Source: Guadua angustifolia (Eukaryota; Streptophyta; Magnoliopsida; Poales; Poaceae). From it: 64,000 nucleotides of DNA. The DNA lies in the NCBI GenBank assembly GCA_036346375.1, contig CM070504.1, forward strand, positions 10,723,890 through 10,787,889. The letters run 5' to 3'. Of this stretch, positions 12,701 through 21,843 are shown one piece after another. Made by a program: the position numbers and the translations under genes. Within the stretch, counting starts at the first letter, position 1; each line of letters opens with the position of its first letter. The notes beneath the pieces are model-generated. The model was not told the origin of the DNA. It made no database searches and saw only the letters and a program-made list of their open reading frames with translations.

Positions 12701-12934
12701 TGTCATACCCCTTTTGCAGCCGATCCCCGGTCAGTGCGTGAGGTAGAGCAGCGTTGCGGAAAGGGGAAGAACAAGGCAAAAACAAGAAAACAAGGCAAAA
12801 ACAAGAACACGAAAGAGGACTCAGATGTACTTCCTCAATTGCTGCCTCTCGGAAGGTGGCTTTTAAACCTCCTCTTACTCTCACTATTACTGGGTCCCAC
12901 ACTCCAGTCATTATCCCATCCTCCAGTCATTACA
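12701..12934 (-). repeat. 3' LTR of the gag-only retrotransposon
   Basis: 234 bp, TG...CA ends. It differs from the partner LTR by a 19-bp tandem duplication (AACAAGGCAAAAACAAGAA-type unit repeated near 12770-12810) and a handful of substitutions, so insertion is fairly recent but not brand new. Confidence 0.92.
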
Positions 12935-13537
12935 TTACTGCCCCCCTGGAAACATTGCTTGTCCCCAAGCAATGTCATAGTATCGGATGTTGCCTTCATA
13001 GAACAACTCCCTAATTTCAGGATCCCATTGCACATCAAGCCCAATTTCAAGTTTTATTGACCTGTCATTAAGGCATTGTAATAACCTTGAGCTTGGATCT
13101 TGCAGAAGCATCATAAACAACTCTTTGTTTGAGCTCAGTAGCTGTAGTGCATCAACAAGTTCTTTGGACCTAGCTTCATCGCTGCTGGTTATGTATTTTG
13201 CATTCGAGGATTGATGGCTAATTACTGCTTCTGCCACATCTTCAAGTGCTTCCTGAATACTAAAGGAGATCCCATTGAGATGTGCACCAGCATCAATGCA
13301 GTTGTCTTCATCAATTGAATTGGAAGCATTGCCTGATTCAACCAAATTGTTAATCTCTCGGCCTTCATTATGATATCTGTAGATTTTCATGAGACTTGCA
13401 GCCAAGTTTTGATCAATATCAGATCCTTCAGGCAGATTCCCAGACTTTAAATCATCAGATGTTGTATTACCATCATCATGAATACTAGCTTCCTTCGTCA
13501 AGTCCTTCATGCAGAATCCCTTCAGGAGAGCCACCAC
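12935..13537 (-). CDS. 3' frame of the gag-only retrotransposon, TRM-like segment
   Basis: Open for 200 aa to just inside the 3' LTR, ending GQAMFPGGQ. The middle reads DEARSKELVDALQLLSSNKE and LFMMLLQDPSSRLLQCL, close to the conserved block of plant TRM/LONGIFOLIA (DUF4378/DUF3741) proteins, in which a SKEFxDALExLxSNKDLFLKxLQDPxS pattern is usual. The family recruits proteins to cortical microtubules. If right, this is a captured host exon. It overlaps the end of the upstream gag frame (13522) in a different frame, so it is either a separate frame or reached by frameshift or splicing. The capture is inferred from motif likeness only. Confidence 0.5.
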   Translation of the reverse strand: MVALLKGFCMKDLTKEASIHDDGNTTSDDLKSGNLPEGSDIDQNLAASLMKIYRYHNEGREINNLVESGNASNSIDEDNCIDAGAHLNGISFSIQEALEDVAEAVISHQSSNAKYITSSDEARSKELVDALQLLSSNKELFMMLLQDPSSRLLQCLNDRSIKLEIGLDVQWDPEIRELFYEGNIRYYDIAWGQAMFPGGQ

Positions 13538-15162
13538 ACACTCTTATACTCAGCTTTCCTACAACAATGCATCAGGCCATCAAAATGTGTCTTATATTCA
13601 TCCACTGTTCCCATTTGCTTGACGTCCACTAATTCAGCCACCTGAGACATAACAAGTTCTTCAGAAGCATTTCCAGATCTACATGTCGTAATCTTCAGTT
13701 CCTTTTGAACATCATCACGGCTATTTGCAGGGTTGTCATCTTGTTCAAATGCATCATCTACAGTGCTATTATCTTGTTCAAAGATATGGCTCTCTATTGG
13801 TTGTTTCTGGATTTCAACATCTGGAGAACCAATTGCACTGAAGTCAGAAATTTTATCTTCTTGTGTCTCTTGTCCTGTGGAAGCCTCCCTTTGGCACACC
13901 GTGTCCAGGATGTTGTTGGCTTCCTCTCTTCTATCCCGCTCGTCGTAGGACACCAGTCTGCCATCAACACCATCTTGATCTGAGATAATCTTCATTTCAC
14001 GGGCCAAAACCGAGTTGCTTTCCTCATCCTTTGCCTCTGTCAAGTCACATGTAGTATGCTCTGATTCATTTAGAGCCCCATCACTGACATCAGCAGAATT
14101 ACCATCCTGGTCAGCTTCTTGAGCAATAACAGATTTGTTAGAAGCAACTACCAGTTTGCATATGGTGAACGCTGAATCATGAGCATCAACACTGACATAT
14201 GAAGAGGTATCATCTTGACCAGTTCCTTGTACAATACCGGCTTCTTTAGAAGTGTCTTCCAATTCACTTCTGCCAATACCCCCCATTTGAGCACAATCAA
14301 TGAGATATCCGGAGTTATCATCTTCAAGCTTGCATGTGGTAATATCCGGTTCCAGTTCAACACCATCTCCAATATATGCAGAGTTACCATTTTGGCCACT
14401 TTCTTGAGCGATACCAAATTCTTCCACACGTGTTTTATACTCTGCTAACGTCCCAGTTTGTTTGAGTTCGGGCAGTTCTGTCAATAACCTCCTCTGTTCA
14501 AATGTACCAAACTTATCTTCCACAGCTTGCATAAATTGTTCCCACTTACCCAGATCATTCGGAGTCTTGTACATTTGTAACCATCTTGCCACATTATCCT
14601 CCATGTGCAAAGTTGCGGCTGACACCCACAAAGCTTTAGGAATGTTAAAAATTTGGAAGTAATCAGTGCACTTATCTCTCCAAAGTCGGGGATTCTCTCC
14701 ATCAAATTTGGGAAAATTCAATTTAGGCAGGAAATGCCTTTCCAGGCTCCCAATTTCTCTGGTTGGTCTTAATATCTCTGCTTCGGTTGACCCTCCTGTC
14801 GAGCACCTGGATTGCACCAGACCAGGCGGTATGGTAGCTGTCCCTTCAGGTATCGCCCAACGCTCCGGAACTGCAGGGGTATCCTTGTTCTTCGCTGCAG
14901 CCGACATCCCTTCTTCCTTCCATGACGACTCCTGAACTCTTCCCACCATCAGACGCGCAACTGCCTGCGCCGTCGCCTCCATTTGGGTGGCGAGAAGATG
15001 TTGATTCCTAGTATCTTGCTCCACCGCCAACGCCATCAATTCCGTCTGACTCACCAATTGCTGTTGAGTCGTTTCCACCAACTCCAATCGAGAAGACAGG
15101 AGATCCATACGCTCTTTGATCTTCACCAATTTCTCCTCCACCCGTTCCTCCTGTTTCCCCAT
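13522..15162 (-). CDS. gag-like protein of the gag-only LTR retrotransposon
   Basis: 546 aa. N-terminal coiled coil (ERVEEKLVKIKERMDLLSSR, residues 6-60), then the retrotransposon gag core (FLPKLNFPKFDGENPRLWRD, CTDYFQIFNIPK, LGKWEQFMQAVEDKFGTFEQ, LPELKQTGTLAEYKTRVEEF, about residues 145-255). The rest is acidic and internally repeated (ITTCKLEDDNSG, FTICKLVVASNK, HTTCDLTEAKDE, ITTCRSGNASEE), ending with a second partial gag repeat (VKQMGTVDEYKTHFDGLMHC). There is no zinc knuckle and no protease motif. Packaging of RNA by this gag with a helper element's enzymes is inferred. Confidence 0.8.
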   Translation of the reverse strand: MGKQEERVEEKLVKIKERMDLLSSRLELVETTQQQLVSQTELMALAVEQDTRNQHLLATQMEATAQAVARLMVGRVQESSWKEEGMSAAAKNKDTPAVPERWAIPEGTATIPPGLVQSRCSTGGSTEAEILRPTREIGSLERHFLPKLNFPKFDGENPRLWRDKCTDYFQIFNIPKALWVSAATLHMEDNVARWLQMYKTPNDLGKWEQFMQAVEDKFGTFEQRRLLTELPELKQTGTLAEYKTRVEEFGIAQESGQNGNSAYIGDGVELEPDITTCKLEDDNSGYLIDCAQMGGIGRSELEDTSKEAGIVQGTGQDDTSSYVSVDAHDSAFTICKLVVASNKSVIAQEADQDGNSADVSDGALNESEHTTCDLTEAKDEESNSVLAREMKIISDQDGVDGRLVSYDERDRREEANNILDTVCQREASTGQETQEDKISDFSAIGSPDVEIQKQPIESHIFEQDNSTVDDAFEQDDNPANSRDDVQKELKITTCRSGNASEELVMSQVAELVDVKQMGTVDEYKTHFDGLMHCCRKAEYKSVWWLS

Positions 15163-15422
15163 CGCCTTCTTCTCCTTCGCCGCCGGGCGCCTCCTTCTCT
15201 TATTCGCCGAGCTGGGCGGTAGCCTTGCCTCGCCGCCGCAGCCGCTTTTGATGAAAATCGGCTTGAATCCGGCTCGTCCTTGCGCTTGAGGGTTGTTGCC
15301 GCCGTCGCAAGTGACACGGAGGTCGGGTCTCGACGGCAGCGTTTCGTCGGCCGAAGCGGCGGAATCGTTGATTCGGAGGCCGCCAACGTCGGTAAGGCGG
15401 TGGGCGATGAGCTTCGGTCTTC

Positions 15423-15536
15423 GCGGTGCTCGACTTCCAGCCCGTTCTTGGCGACGAAGGTGGCCGTCTTCTCGATGATGATCCGGATGTCGGGCGGCGG
15501 ATGGATGATGCCGATGGTGCGCGTGTGGGTCGTCAC
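15423..15536 (-). pseudogene. SF3A1 (splicing factor) fragment captured in the retrotransposon
   Basis: In the minus-strand frame 15731-15123, residues about 66-103 read VTTHTRTIGIIHPPPDIRII then IEKTATFVAKNGLEVEHR. That is the start of the first SURP (SWAP) module of plant SF3A1, a U2 snRNP subunit. In SF3A1 the module continues with more alpha-helical sequence, which is absent here: after EHR the text becomes Ser/Thr- and Arg-rich. The frame runs from the 5' LTR/primer-site junction into the gag region, so the fragment sits as a 5' extension of the gag-coding part. Capture of a host exon is the simplest reading; it is not a working SF3A1. Confidence 0.8.
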
Positions 15537-15709
15537 CGTTGGCGGGGGCTCGGGTTTCGGGGGGCCACCACCGTCAGCGGCCGCGAGAGGCGACTGCTGC
15601 ATCCCGTGTTGCTGGGCGCCCATGGCGGTGGTGATTTGGATTTCGGCGAGCGAGGCGCCCACGACGCGAGAGGTAGGGTTAAACTCCATTGGTGGAGACG
15701 CGAGAAATA

Positions 15710-15722
15710 GGCTCTGATACCA
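15710..15722 (-). other. primer-binding site (initiator tRNA-Met type)
   Basis: On the minus strand TGGTATCAGAGCC, three bases downstream of the 5' LTR end. It matches the common plant LTR-retrotransposon primer site complementary to the 3' end of initiator tRNA-Met. Confidence 0.9.
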
Positions 15723-15725
15723 ATC

Positions 15726-15940
15726 TGTCATACCCCTTTTGCAGCCGATCCCCGGTCAGTGCGTGAGGTAGAGCAGCGTTGCGGAAAGGGGAAGAACAAG
15801 GCAAAAACAAGAACACGAAAGAGGACTTAGATGTATTTCCTCAATTGCTGCCTCTCGGAAAGTGGCTTTTAAACCTCCTCTTACTCTCACTACTACAGGG
15901 TCCCATACTCCAGTCATTACCCCATCCTCCAGTCATTACA
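15726..15940 (-). repeat. 5' LTR of the gag-only retrotransposon
   Basis: 215 bp, TGTCATACCC...TCATTACA, near-identical to 12701-12934 apart from the 19-bp duplication there. Confidence 0.92.
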
Positions 15941-16611
15941 CGTGCATATGACAGAGTCGAGCTGCCATTTCTGCGCGAGCGCGGCCGTACAAGCGGAAGG
16001 CCATATCAGCGTTCCCGGATCGGCCATACGCGTCGATCGCCACCGAGTATGTAAGCATGTCCGGCGAGCACCCGAACTCTGGCATCTTCTCAAACCACTC
16101 CACGGCCTTGTTGGGCATGCCGCAGGCGCGCAAGCAGCTGATGACGGTCGAGAAGGTGGCGTTGTCCGGCTGCGTGCTGCATCTCGTCCCAGAGCGCCTC
16201 CGTGTCGCTCCAGCGCCGCCTCTTGCGCGGCACCTCGAGCACGACGTTGTAGACGACGACCTTCTCGCGGACCTCGAGCACGGCGGTGGCCGGTTTGCCG
16301 GCAGCCGCGTTGAGCGCGATGACGGCGTCCTGCTCGGAGGGGGCCTCGGGGAAGCCGGTCTCGAGCGCGGCAGCGACGGGCGCCTCTGCAGGATCGCACG
16401 CGCCAAGCGCGGCGGCGAGGCGGGCTCGTCGGCTGGACCCGGCGCGCGCGCGGTTGGGGTTGACCCAGAGGTACCTCGTATTGCTGTACTTCTTGGGATT
16501 TGGGTTGGGGTTGGAGGGAGGCGGCAGGTCCTGGACGGAGACATGAGCGGTGGCCGGAGAGGAAGCGGAGGCGGAGGGGTTCCCCCATAGTCCAAAACCG
16601 CACGCCACCAC
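15941..16611 (-). pseudogene. PPR-SMR pseudogene, N-terminal part (SVR7/ATP4-like)
   Basis: Minus strand from ATG at 16611: MVACGFGLWGNPSASASSPA, a transit-peptide-like Ser/Ala-rich start, then YSNTRYLWVNPN, FPEAPSEQDAVIALNAAAGK, VVVYNVVLEVPRKRRRWS and EALWDEMQ. A frameshift near 16190 is needed to continue with QPDNATFSTVISCLRACGMP, NKAVEWFEKMPEFGCSPDML and TYSVAIDAYGRSGNADMAFR (PPR repeats), and another near 15985 for RAEKWQLDSVICT. Compared with the family a short block (WFL... before the VVVYN helix) is also missing. The gene is cut at 15945 by the retrotransposon and resumes at 12700. Grasses need ATP4/SVR7 for photosynthesis, so a working copy should exist elsewhere. Confidence 0.85.
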
Positions 16612-17172
16612 GGCACCGCCACACCGCCGTCACCCCCGCCTACCGCGCTGCTCGCCCGACTCCTCCTCGCCCACCACCTATCGCGGGCCTCTCCGCGCTT
16701 GCCCTGCTCGACTCGTTCCCCGCCTCCTATCTCCCCCGCCGCCGCCGCGGTGAGATCAGTGCTGCGCTCCTGTCTCCTCCTATCTTCGCGCATGCGCTCC
16801 TGCCACGTAGCCAAGCGGTGCGACTTGGCCCACCTGTGCAGCTGCGCAGAGCTGACGTGCATTGGGTCGCGCCGTCGCGGCGGAGTGTGGTCTGCCTGGG
16901 CTCGGATGCGTGGTGTACGCGGGCGGAGCCATCCGGTCGCCCGAGGGCGCGCCAGTGTTCGACGAAATAGGTATGGCGGGTGTCTCCCCCCGAGATCAAT
17001 TGTGTTTTAGAAGCTTATAGTGCTCGATAGTGGCTCACCTGCCGCGGCTGAGTGGTGTTTTGCAGGTTCCGATGGTATGCTGCGATCGAATTGAGGGCAT
17101 CATGAATCGATGACGGTTTTCTAGTACACAATTGCTCGCTTCTTCTACACAGGTAATTTACAGGCTTGAGAG
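16612..17172. other. GC-rich 5' flank of the PPR pseudogene
   Basis: Very GC-rich to about 16960, then ordinary. This is where the promoter and 5' leader of the ancestral PPR gene would lie. The overlapping open frames here are compositional and none resembles a protein I know. Confidence 0.45.
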
Positions 17173-18546
17173 TAGGGGTGAAAACGGGTCGGATACGGTC
17201 GGGTAGTAGGTTATCCCATATCCTACCCTAATTATTTTTTTCGGATACGGATACGGATACGGGTAGTGAAAAATCGGGTAGGATACGGATACGAATACCG
17301 GGTATTTACGAACGGGTAGAAAACGGATACCGGATATTATACGGACGGATACAATACGGATAACGGGTACTTAGTCGGATATTCATGTATATAGATAGTA
17401 TCAATTAAATCTGGATATTTATTATGTATATAAAGAAAATATCACATTAATTTACATTGAAACATGAAATTCACATAGTATTTATGGAGAAGATCATTAA
17501 AAAAATATGTCATACAAACTTGATCGAAAACGGTACTTATGAAAACCGAGTTGGTGAATGCTAGGCGATACCGAGGTACTAATAGGGACTAGCCACACAA
17601 GTCAACACTGCCACGCTAATCGGACTAGCCGTTGATTCACGTTATAATACACATGAGTTGCACGGTACTAATTAATCACTAGTAAACTCCTGAATATAAA
17701 GTTAGATAATTTTGAACAAATTAAAACTGTACACCTTGACGAAAGAAAAACAATCAATCAATTCACTGATTGCTCGACACACTTCTATTCCATTGTCAAG
17801 TGAGGCTTCATTCAGTACAACGAAATTAACATGTTAATTTCGTGTATAAATCACAAATTCACTTTCCTGCAGTTAAGCCTGACCTCCCCGCTGGATCCTG
17901 TCAACGGGCTGATGTTCCCGAGCCTGACCATGGACGCGGCGAAGTCCGACGAGAACGCGTTGGCGTTCGTGCTGTACAGCCGCACCAGCGAGTCCACCGG
18001 CCCGTTGTTGAACAGCTCCTGGTCGGAGTGCAGCAGCCCGGCGCCGGCCACCAGGTTCTGGTAGTATCCGCTGTCGAACTCAGCGGGGCTGAGCGAGTCG
18101 AGCGGCGGGAGGCTGCCGTCGCCGCCGGAGACGGGGCACGCCTGCCGCTGGTGCGACGCGAACGAGGGGCTGACGTTGGCGTCGCTTGGCGGCTGCGGTC
18201 TCCTGCGGATGGGGAATAGATTAGGGGTAGGGTTTACTTTCTAATGCATTGCTAATGGGCCGGCCGGGCACTTTGGGCAATGGGCTGACTTGTCACTTGG
18301 GCTTGATCATGAACCGGGTACCCGATTTTTAAAATTATCCGGGTACCCGTATCCGACCCGAAAATCCGGGTATTTACCGGGTATCTGCTGTCCCGTATCC
18401 GACCCGTATCCGAAACAAAATTATCCGGGTAATTACCCGTATCCGACCCGACAAACAAATACCCGTACCCGTATCCGAATTTTCGGGTAAAATTTTCACC
18501 GGATCCGGATACGGGTCGGGTATTACCCGACCCGTTTTCACCCCTG
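17173..18546. mobile_element. hAT element carrying a peroxidase gene fragment
   Basis: 1374 bp, flanked by a perfect 8-bp target duplication CTTGAGAG (17165-17172 and 18547-18554). The termini are inverted: TAGGGGTGAAAACGGGTCGG on the left and CGACCCGTTTTCACCCCTG on the right. Both ends hold dense subterminal repeats of GGATACGG/CGGGTA type, the expected transposase binding sites. No transposase is encoded, so it is non-autonomous. The cargo is a class III peroxidase segment (17851-18186). Confidence 0.92.
17851..18186 (-). pseudogene. class III peroxidase, C-terminal fragment inside hAT element
   Basis: Open minus-strand frame of about 111 residues to a stop at 17851: SDANVSPSFASHQRQACPVS, GGDGSLPPLDSLSPAEFDSG, YYQNLVAGAGLLHSDQELFN, NGPVDSLVRLYSTNANAF, DFAASMVRLGNISPLTGSSG, VRLNCRKVN. 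This is the last third of a secretory plant peroxidase, including two conserved cysteines and the NISPLTG block. The haem-ligand histidine and the distal catalytic residues, which lie further N-terminal, are absent. A possible acceptor site (CGCAG) lies just upstream near 18220, as if an exon was copied with part of its intron. The frame is undamaged. Confidence 0.9.
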
Positions 18547-18554
18547 CTTGAGAG

Positions 18555-20171
18555 TGAGTGTTGAGTTCTTGTGTTTGTTGTTGTCGATTCTCTCTAGTCT
18601 TGAAGAAAACAGGAACTATGCTTTTGCCATGGCAATGTGAGCTCTTCCAGCTCCATTTAGCTAAATAAACTCTTCTGAAAGTATGTTTCCTTTGGAATAC
18701 AGTAGATGTTCTGTTTAAAATTCACAGTAATGATCCTTTTTTTAATTTATGACTTTGCCCCTTTGTTGAAAATTTTTTGGCTCAAATTGGTAGGAAAGTC
18801 AAACAAACCAAACAGCCCCTATATACAGAACTGCCTAGATGGTTCAATTCAACGAAGATTTGACACTATAAATGGTGTAGTTCCACTTGTCTTGTCGTGG
18901 TTTCCTTAATCGCTGAGTTTTTCTTAGAAACATCTTACTACATGTTATTACGAACAGTAACATCTGAAACCACCAACCACAAAGATGAGCATCCTCTCAA
19001 AAAAGAAAGAAATAAGTTGTAACCATGAAGAGTTGAGCACTTCAGAAAATCTCATAATTCTAAGGCCGTGTGAGGTCATTGCGCAATAGTCAAACCTAGA
19101 GGGCTCTTTGCATACCAAAATACTCATCCTTGGAAATTCTTGGATTAATTGTATGTACAAATTATGCACCTAGTTCGTTCTAATTTTATAGAACCGTGAT
19201 GAGGCGTAGAACTAACAGCAGGCTTAGTTAACGTTTGTTTGTTACATGTAATCCTTTTATTTTTTGCATAGATTTTTCTTAGAGTGTGGTACTTTTTAAC
19301 ACAAATACTTCGATTGTTATTCCATGTAAATGAGCATTGCAGGTAGCACCCCTTTTAGATTAAAAAATACACATCATGACATCAACTACAAAACTTCTGG
19401 TCTCTGCTGTAATTACCCTCCCGATGTTTTTGTGGTTTTCGCCATTAGATTTTTTTTTATTTTTTATTTTTTTTTAAGATCCAAGTTCCCCAGACATAGA
19501 GTTATCATCCATTCACATACAGTAGTAGGAAAGATGGTCGGATCATTCAACTGGATGTTGCTTTCAGCTTTGCTACATACAGTTATAGACGACATTCACG
19601 AATTTTCAGAGGTATTCAATTACTTGGGAAAAGAATTTCAAAGAAAACAAACAATAATGATATGGCACGGTTGTTACTGCATCGCCTAGGCGACACCTTG
19701 GCATCGTGGCGCTGCTGGCTGGACACCGTGGGTGCTCGCCTCACCTTGGCCGCCACTTGCAACCGTGGCCGTCGCCCCTGATTGCGCCGGCTGCCGAGGA
19801 GCTTCCCTCCCTCCTCCACTCCCTCCGGTAGTCCGGTGAGCTCTGTCCTCTGCCCTCTGCTGCTGATCTGCTCTCTGTCCTCTGTTGGCTGCTGCTGATC
19901 AGCTCGCTCGCCGTACCTCTTGAGGACGCCATGGCGTCCTAGCGCCTGCAGCTGCCACTCGCCGTGGTCGCTAGGTACCCATGACAACAAAAGATATTGG
20001 TATTTTTGGCCCATGGCTACATTATATGAATCATTGTACTATACTCTCAATATGAAGCTACCTCAAAAGTTCAAAAACTAATGATATAGAAGAAGAGAAT
20101 GTAGTATCACCAAATATTTTAAGTACGAGCTTGCAGCCCCTTTGGTAAGGCAGATGAAGTAAAGGCGTAGT
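18555..20171. other. intergenic, no gene recognised
   Basis: AT-rich non-coding sequence with no recognised gene, plus a GC-rich patch at 19685-19985 with CGCCTAGGCG-type words that resembles common grass repeat debris. The open frames here give no recognisable protein. Confidence 0.5.
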
Positions 20172-21143
20172 TGTGAGGACCCTTCCCCTTAAATCCCTCA
20201 TCATCAAGGCATCATTAAGCACAATCATAGCATAGTCATTATCATTAGCCATTAAGCATGCATTAGAAATTAATTAAACACAATCATTTCATTAACATGT
20301 GCATCGGCATTGCATAAAATAGTGAGCATGCATACCTGGAAGTAGTTCCAAGTGAAGTGGCAGTGAGTAAATGTGAAGGCAGTGGATGGTAAAACAGCTC
20401 ATGGGTAAGGCAGGAATGAAGTAAAAGTAGAATGGTAAGAGAGTAAATAGCCAATGCAGTCAAAGCCTCACGAGAATACATAGCTTCTGCCAAGCTAGTA
20501 CTTGCTCAGCATGCATTCGGCAAAGCCAGCAAAAGAGCTAGCCAAGTGCAGGTGCAGCCCCCTTGTGCCATAGCCGAACCAGGAAGAAGCCTTTCCTCAT
20601 TACCATTCTCATCATCCAGCAATAGAGAAAGAGCCAAGTGCACCCACCATTCCTTAGCCACAAACCGAAAGCAATCAGGCAGCCAAGCCAAAACCGAAGG
20701 CAACCAACCAGGTGAACCAGGAGGCAAGAAGAAGAGGAGCCGACCAAGGAAGAAGAAGACCAGGGAGCTAGGAGGAGGAGATCGAACCTCAAGCAAGGGA
20801 TCGACCACCTTGTCCTCTACCTCAACCCGGCCCTCAACTTCCTCAACTCCAAGAACCGAAACCTCAGACATCAAGTAAGCATTTCTGCCAGTAGAGTAAT
20901 AGAGGTAGAAGAAGGGTAGTAGAGGGGGAAAGAAGAGAATGGTCTCGGTAGAGGAGCCCTGGTAAGTCTAGAGCTCAACCCCATAATCATCCTTGACCCT
21001 TACCTGTGAATCTTACCGCAAGAAGCCAGTAGCTCAGTAGATCAAAACTCAAGAAAGCACAAAATCAAAGAAAAACCAAAAGAACCCTGTTCTTCATGAG
21101 CTAGGGTTAGCTCATGCACTCCTAGAGGTGGTTTCGGCCAGGG

Positions 21144-21150
<7 letters not shown>

Positions 21151-21182
<32 letters not shown>
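21151..21182. repeat. (GA)n microsatellite
   Basis: About 15 GA dinucleotides in a row, within LTR sequence. Confidence 0.95.
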
Positions 21183-21185
<3 letters not shown>

Positions 21186-21843
21186 ATTTCAGTTTTTGAC
21201 ACATTTAAAATTGGTTTTTTCAGTATTTAACACCTTGGTCTGTTAGTGACTCAGATAGACTCACATATCATACACAGAGTCGAAGAGGCGCACGAATTGA
21301 ATGTCATTTTCTGAAATTTCAGGAGAGAGAGAGGGGAGAAATAGAGGAGGAATCGGCAGGAGAGGAGGAGCTCAGCTCCAATCGGCACCAGGTGAAGAGA
21401 GGGGAGTAATTCAGCATTGGGGGAGAGCAGCCGAGTGAATCGGTAGAAGTGCTCGGCCAGGTGAAGCAACCGAAGAAAGTAAAGGCAGTAAAGCATTCGG
21501 CCATATAGAAGTGAGGCAGTCGAATGGCTAATACCAGCATGCTTCGGCCAAATAAGCTGAGAACCAGTAAGGCCTTCGGCCGAATGGAAATAAAAAAAAA
21601 TAGAGAGAAAGCTGGAATAGCAGTGAAGTAACAAAGGTAGAAAAGAAAATGAAAATTAGAGAAAGAAGTAAGGAAATAGAAGAGCAGTGGAAAATAGATA
21701 ATGTACTTGTATGCATTCCATTAATAGCATCACTATAAAAGAATATCGAGTAGTAATATATTACATGGCATGTAAGAATGAACGTCAATTTCATCAAAAT
21801 AATAAAATTGATTAGTTGGAAAGGTGGGATGTTGCTACTCATA

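Larger units (their letters stand above)
12701..15940 (-). mobile_element. non-autonomous LTR retrotransposon inside the PPR pseudogene
   Basis: 3240 bp, flanked by a perfect 5-bp target duplication CGTGC (12696-12700 and 15941-15945). Two LTRs start TGTCATACCC and end TCATTACA. Reading on the minus strand, the 5' LTR (15726-15940) is followed by a primer-binding site complementary to initiator tRNA-Met (TGGTATCAGAGCC, 15710-15722), and a polypurine tract CCAGGGGGGCAG (12938-12949) precedes the 3' LTR. The interior encodes a gag-like protein but no protease, reverse transcriptase, RNase H or integrase, so it would need enzymes from another element. Removing it and one CGTGC copy brings the two PPR halves together. 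Confidence 0.93.

Noticed and set aside
15280..15717. 145-residue open frame on the + strand
   Set aside because: Antisense to the SF3A1/gag frame of the retrotransposon.
16057..16590. 177-residue open frame on the + strand
   Set aside because: Antisense shadow of the GC-rich PPR pseudogene.
11734..16611. An intact PPR gene with the LTR element spliced out as an intron
   Set aside because: Frameshifts outside the insertion and the missing ~80-90 residues before the SMR domain prevent a full protein.
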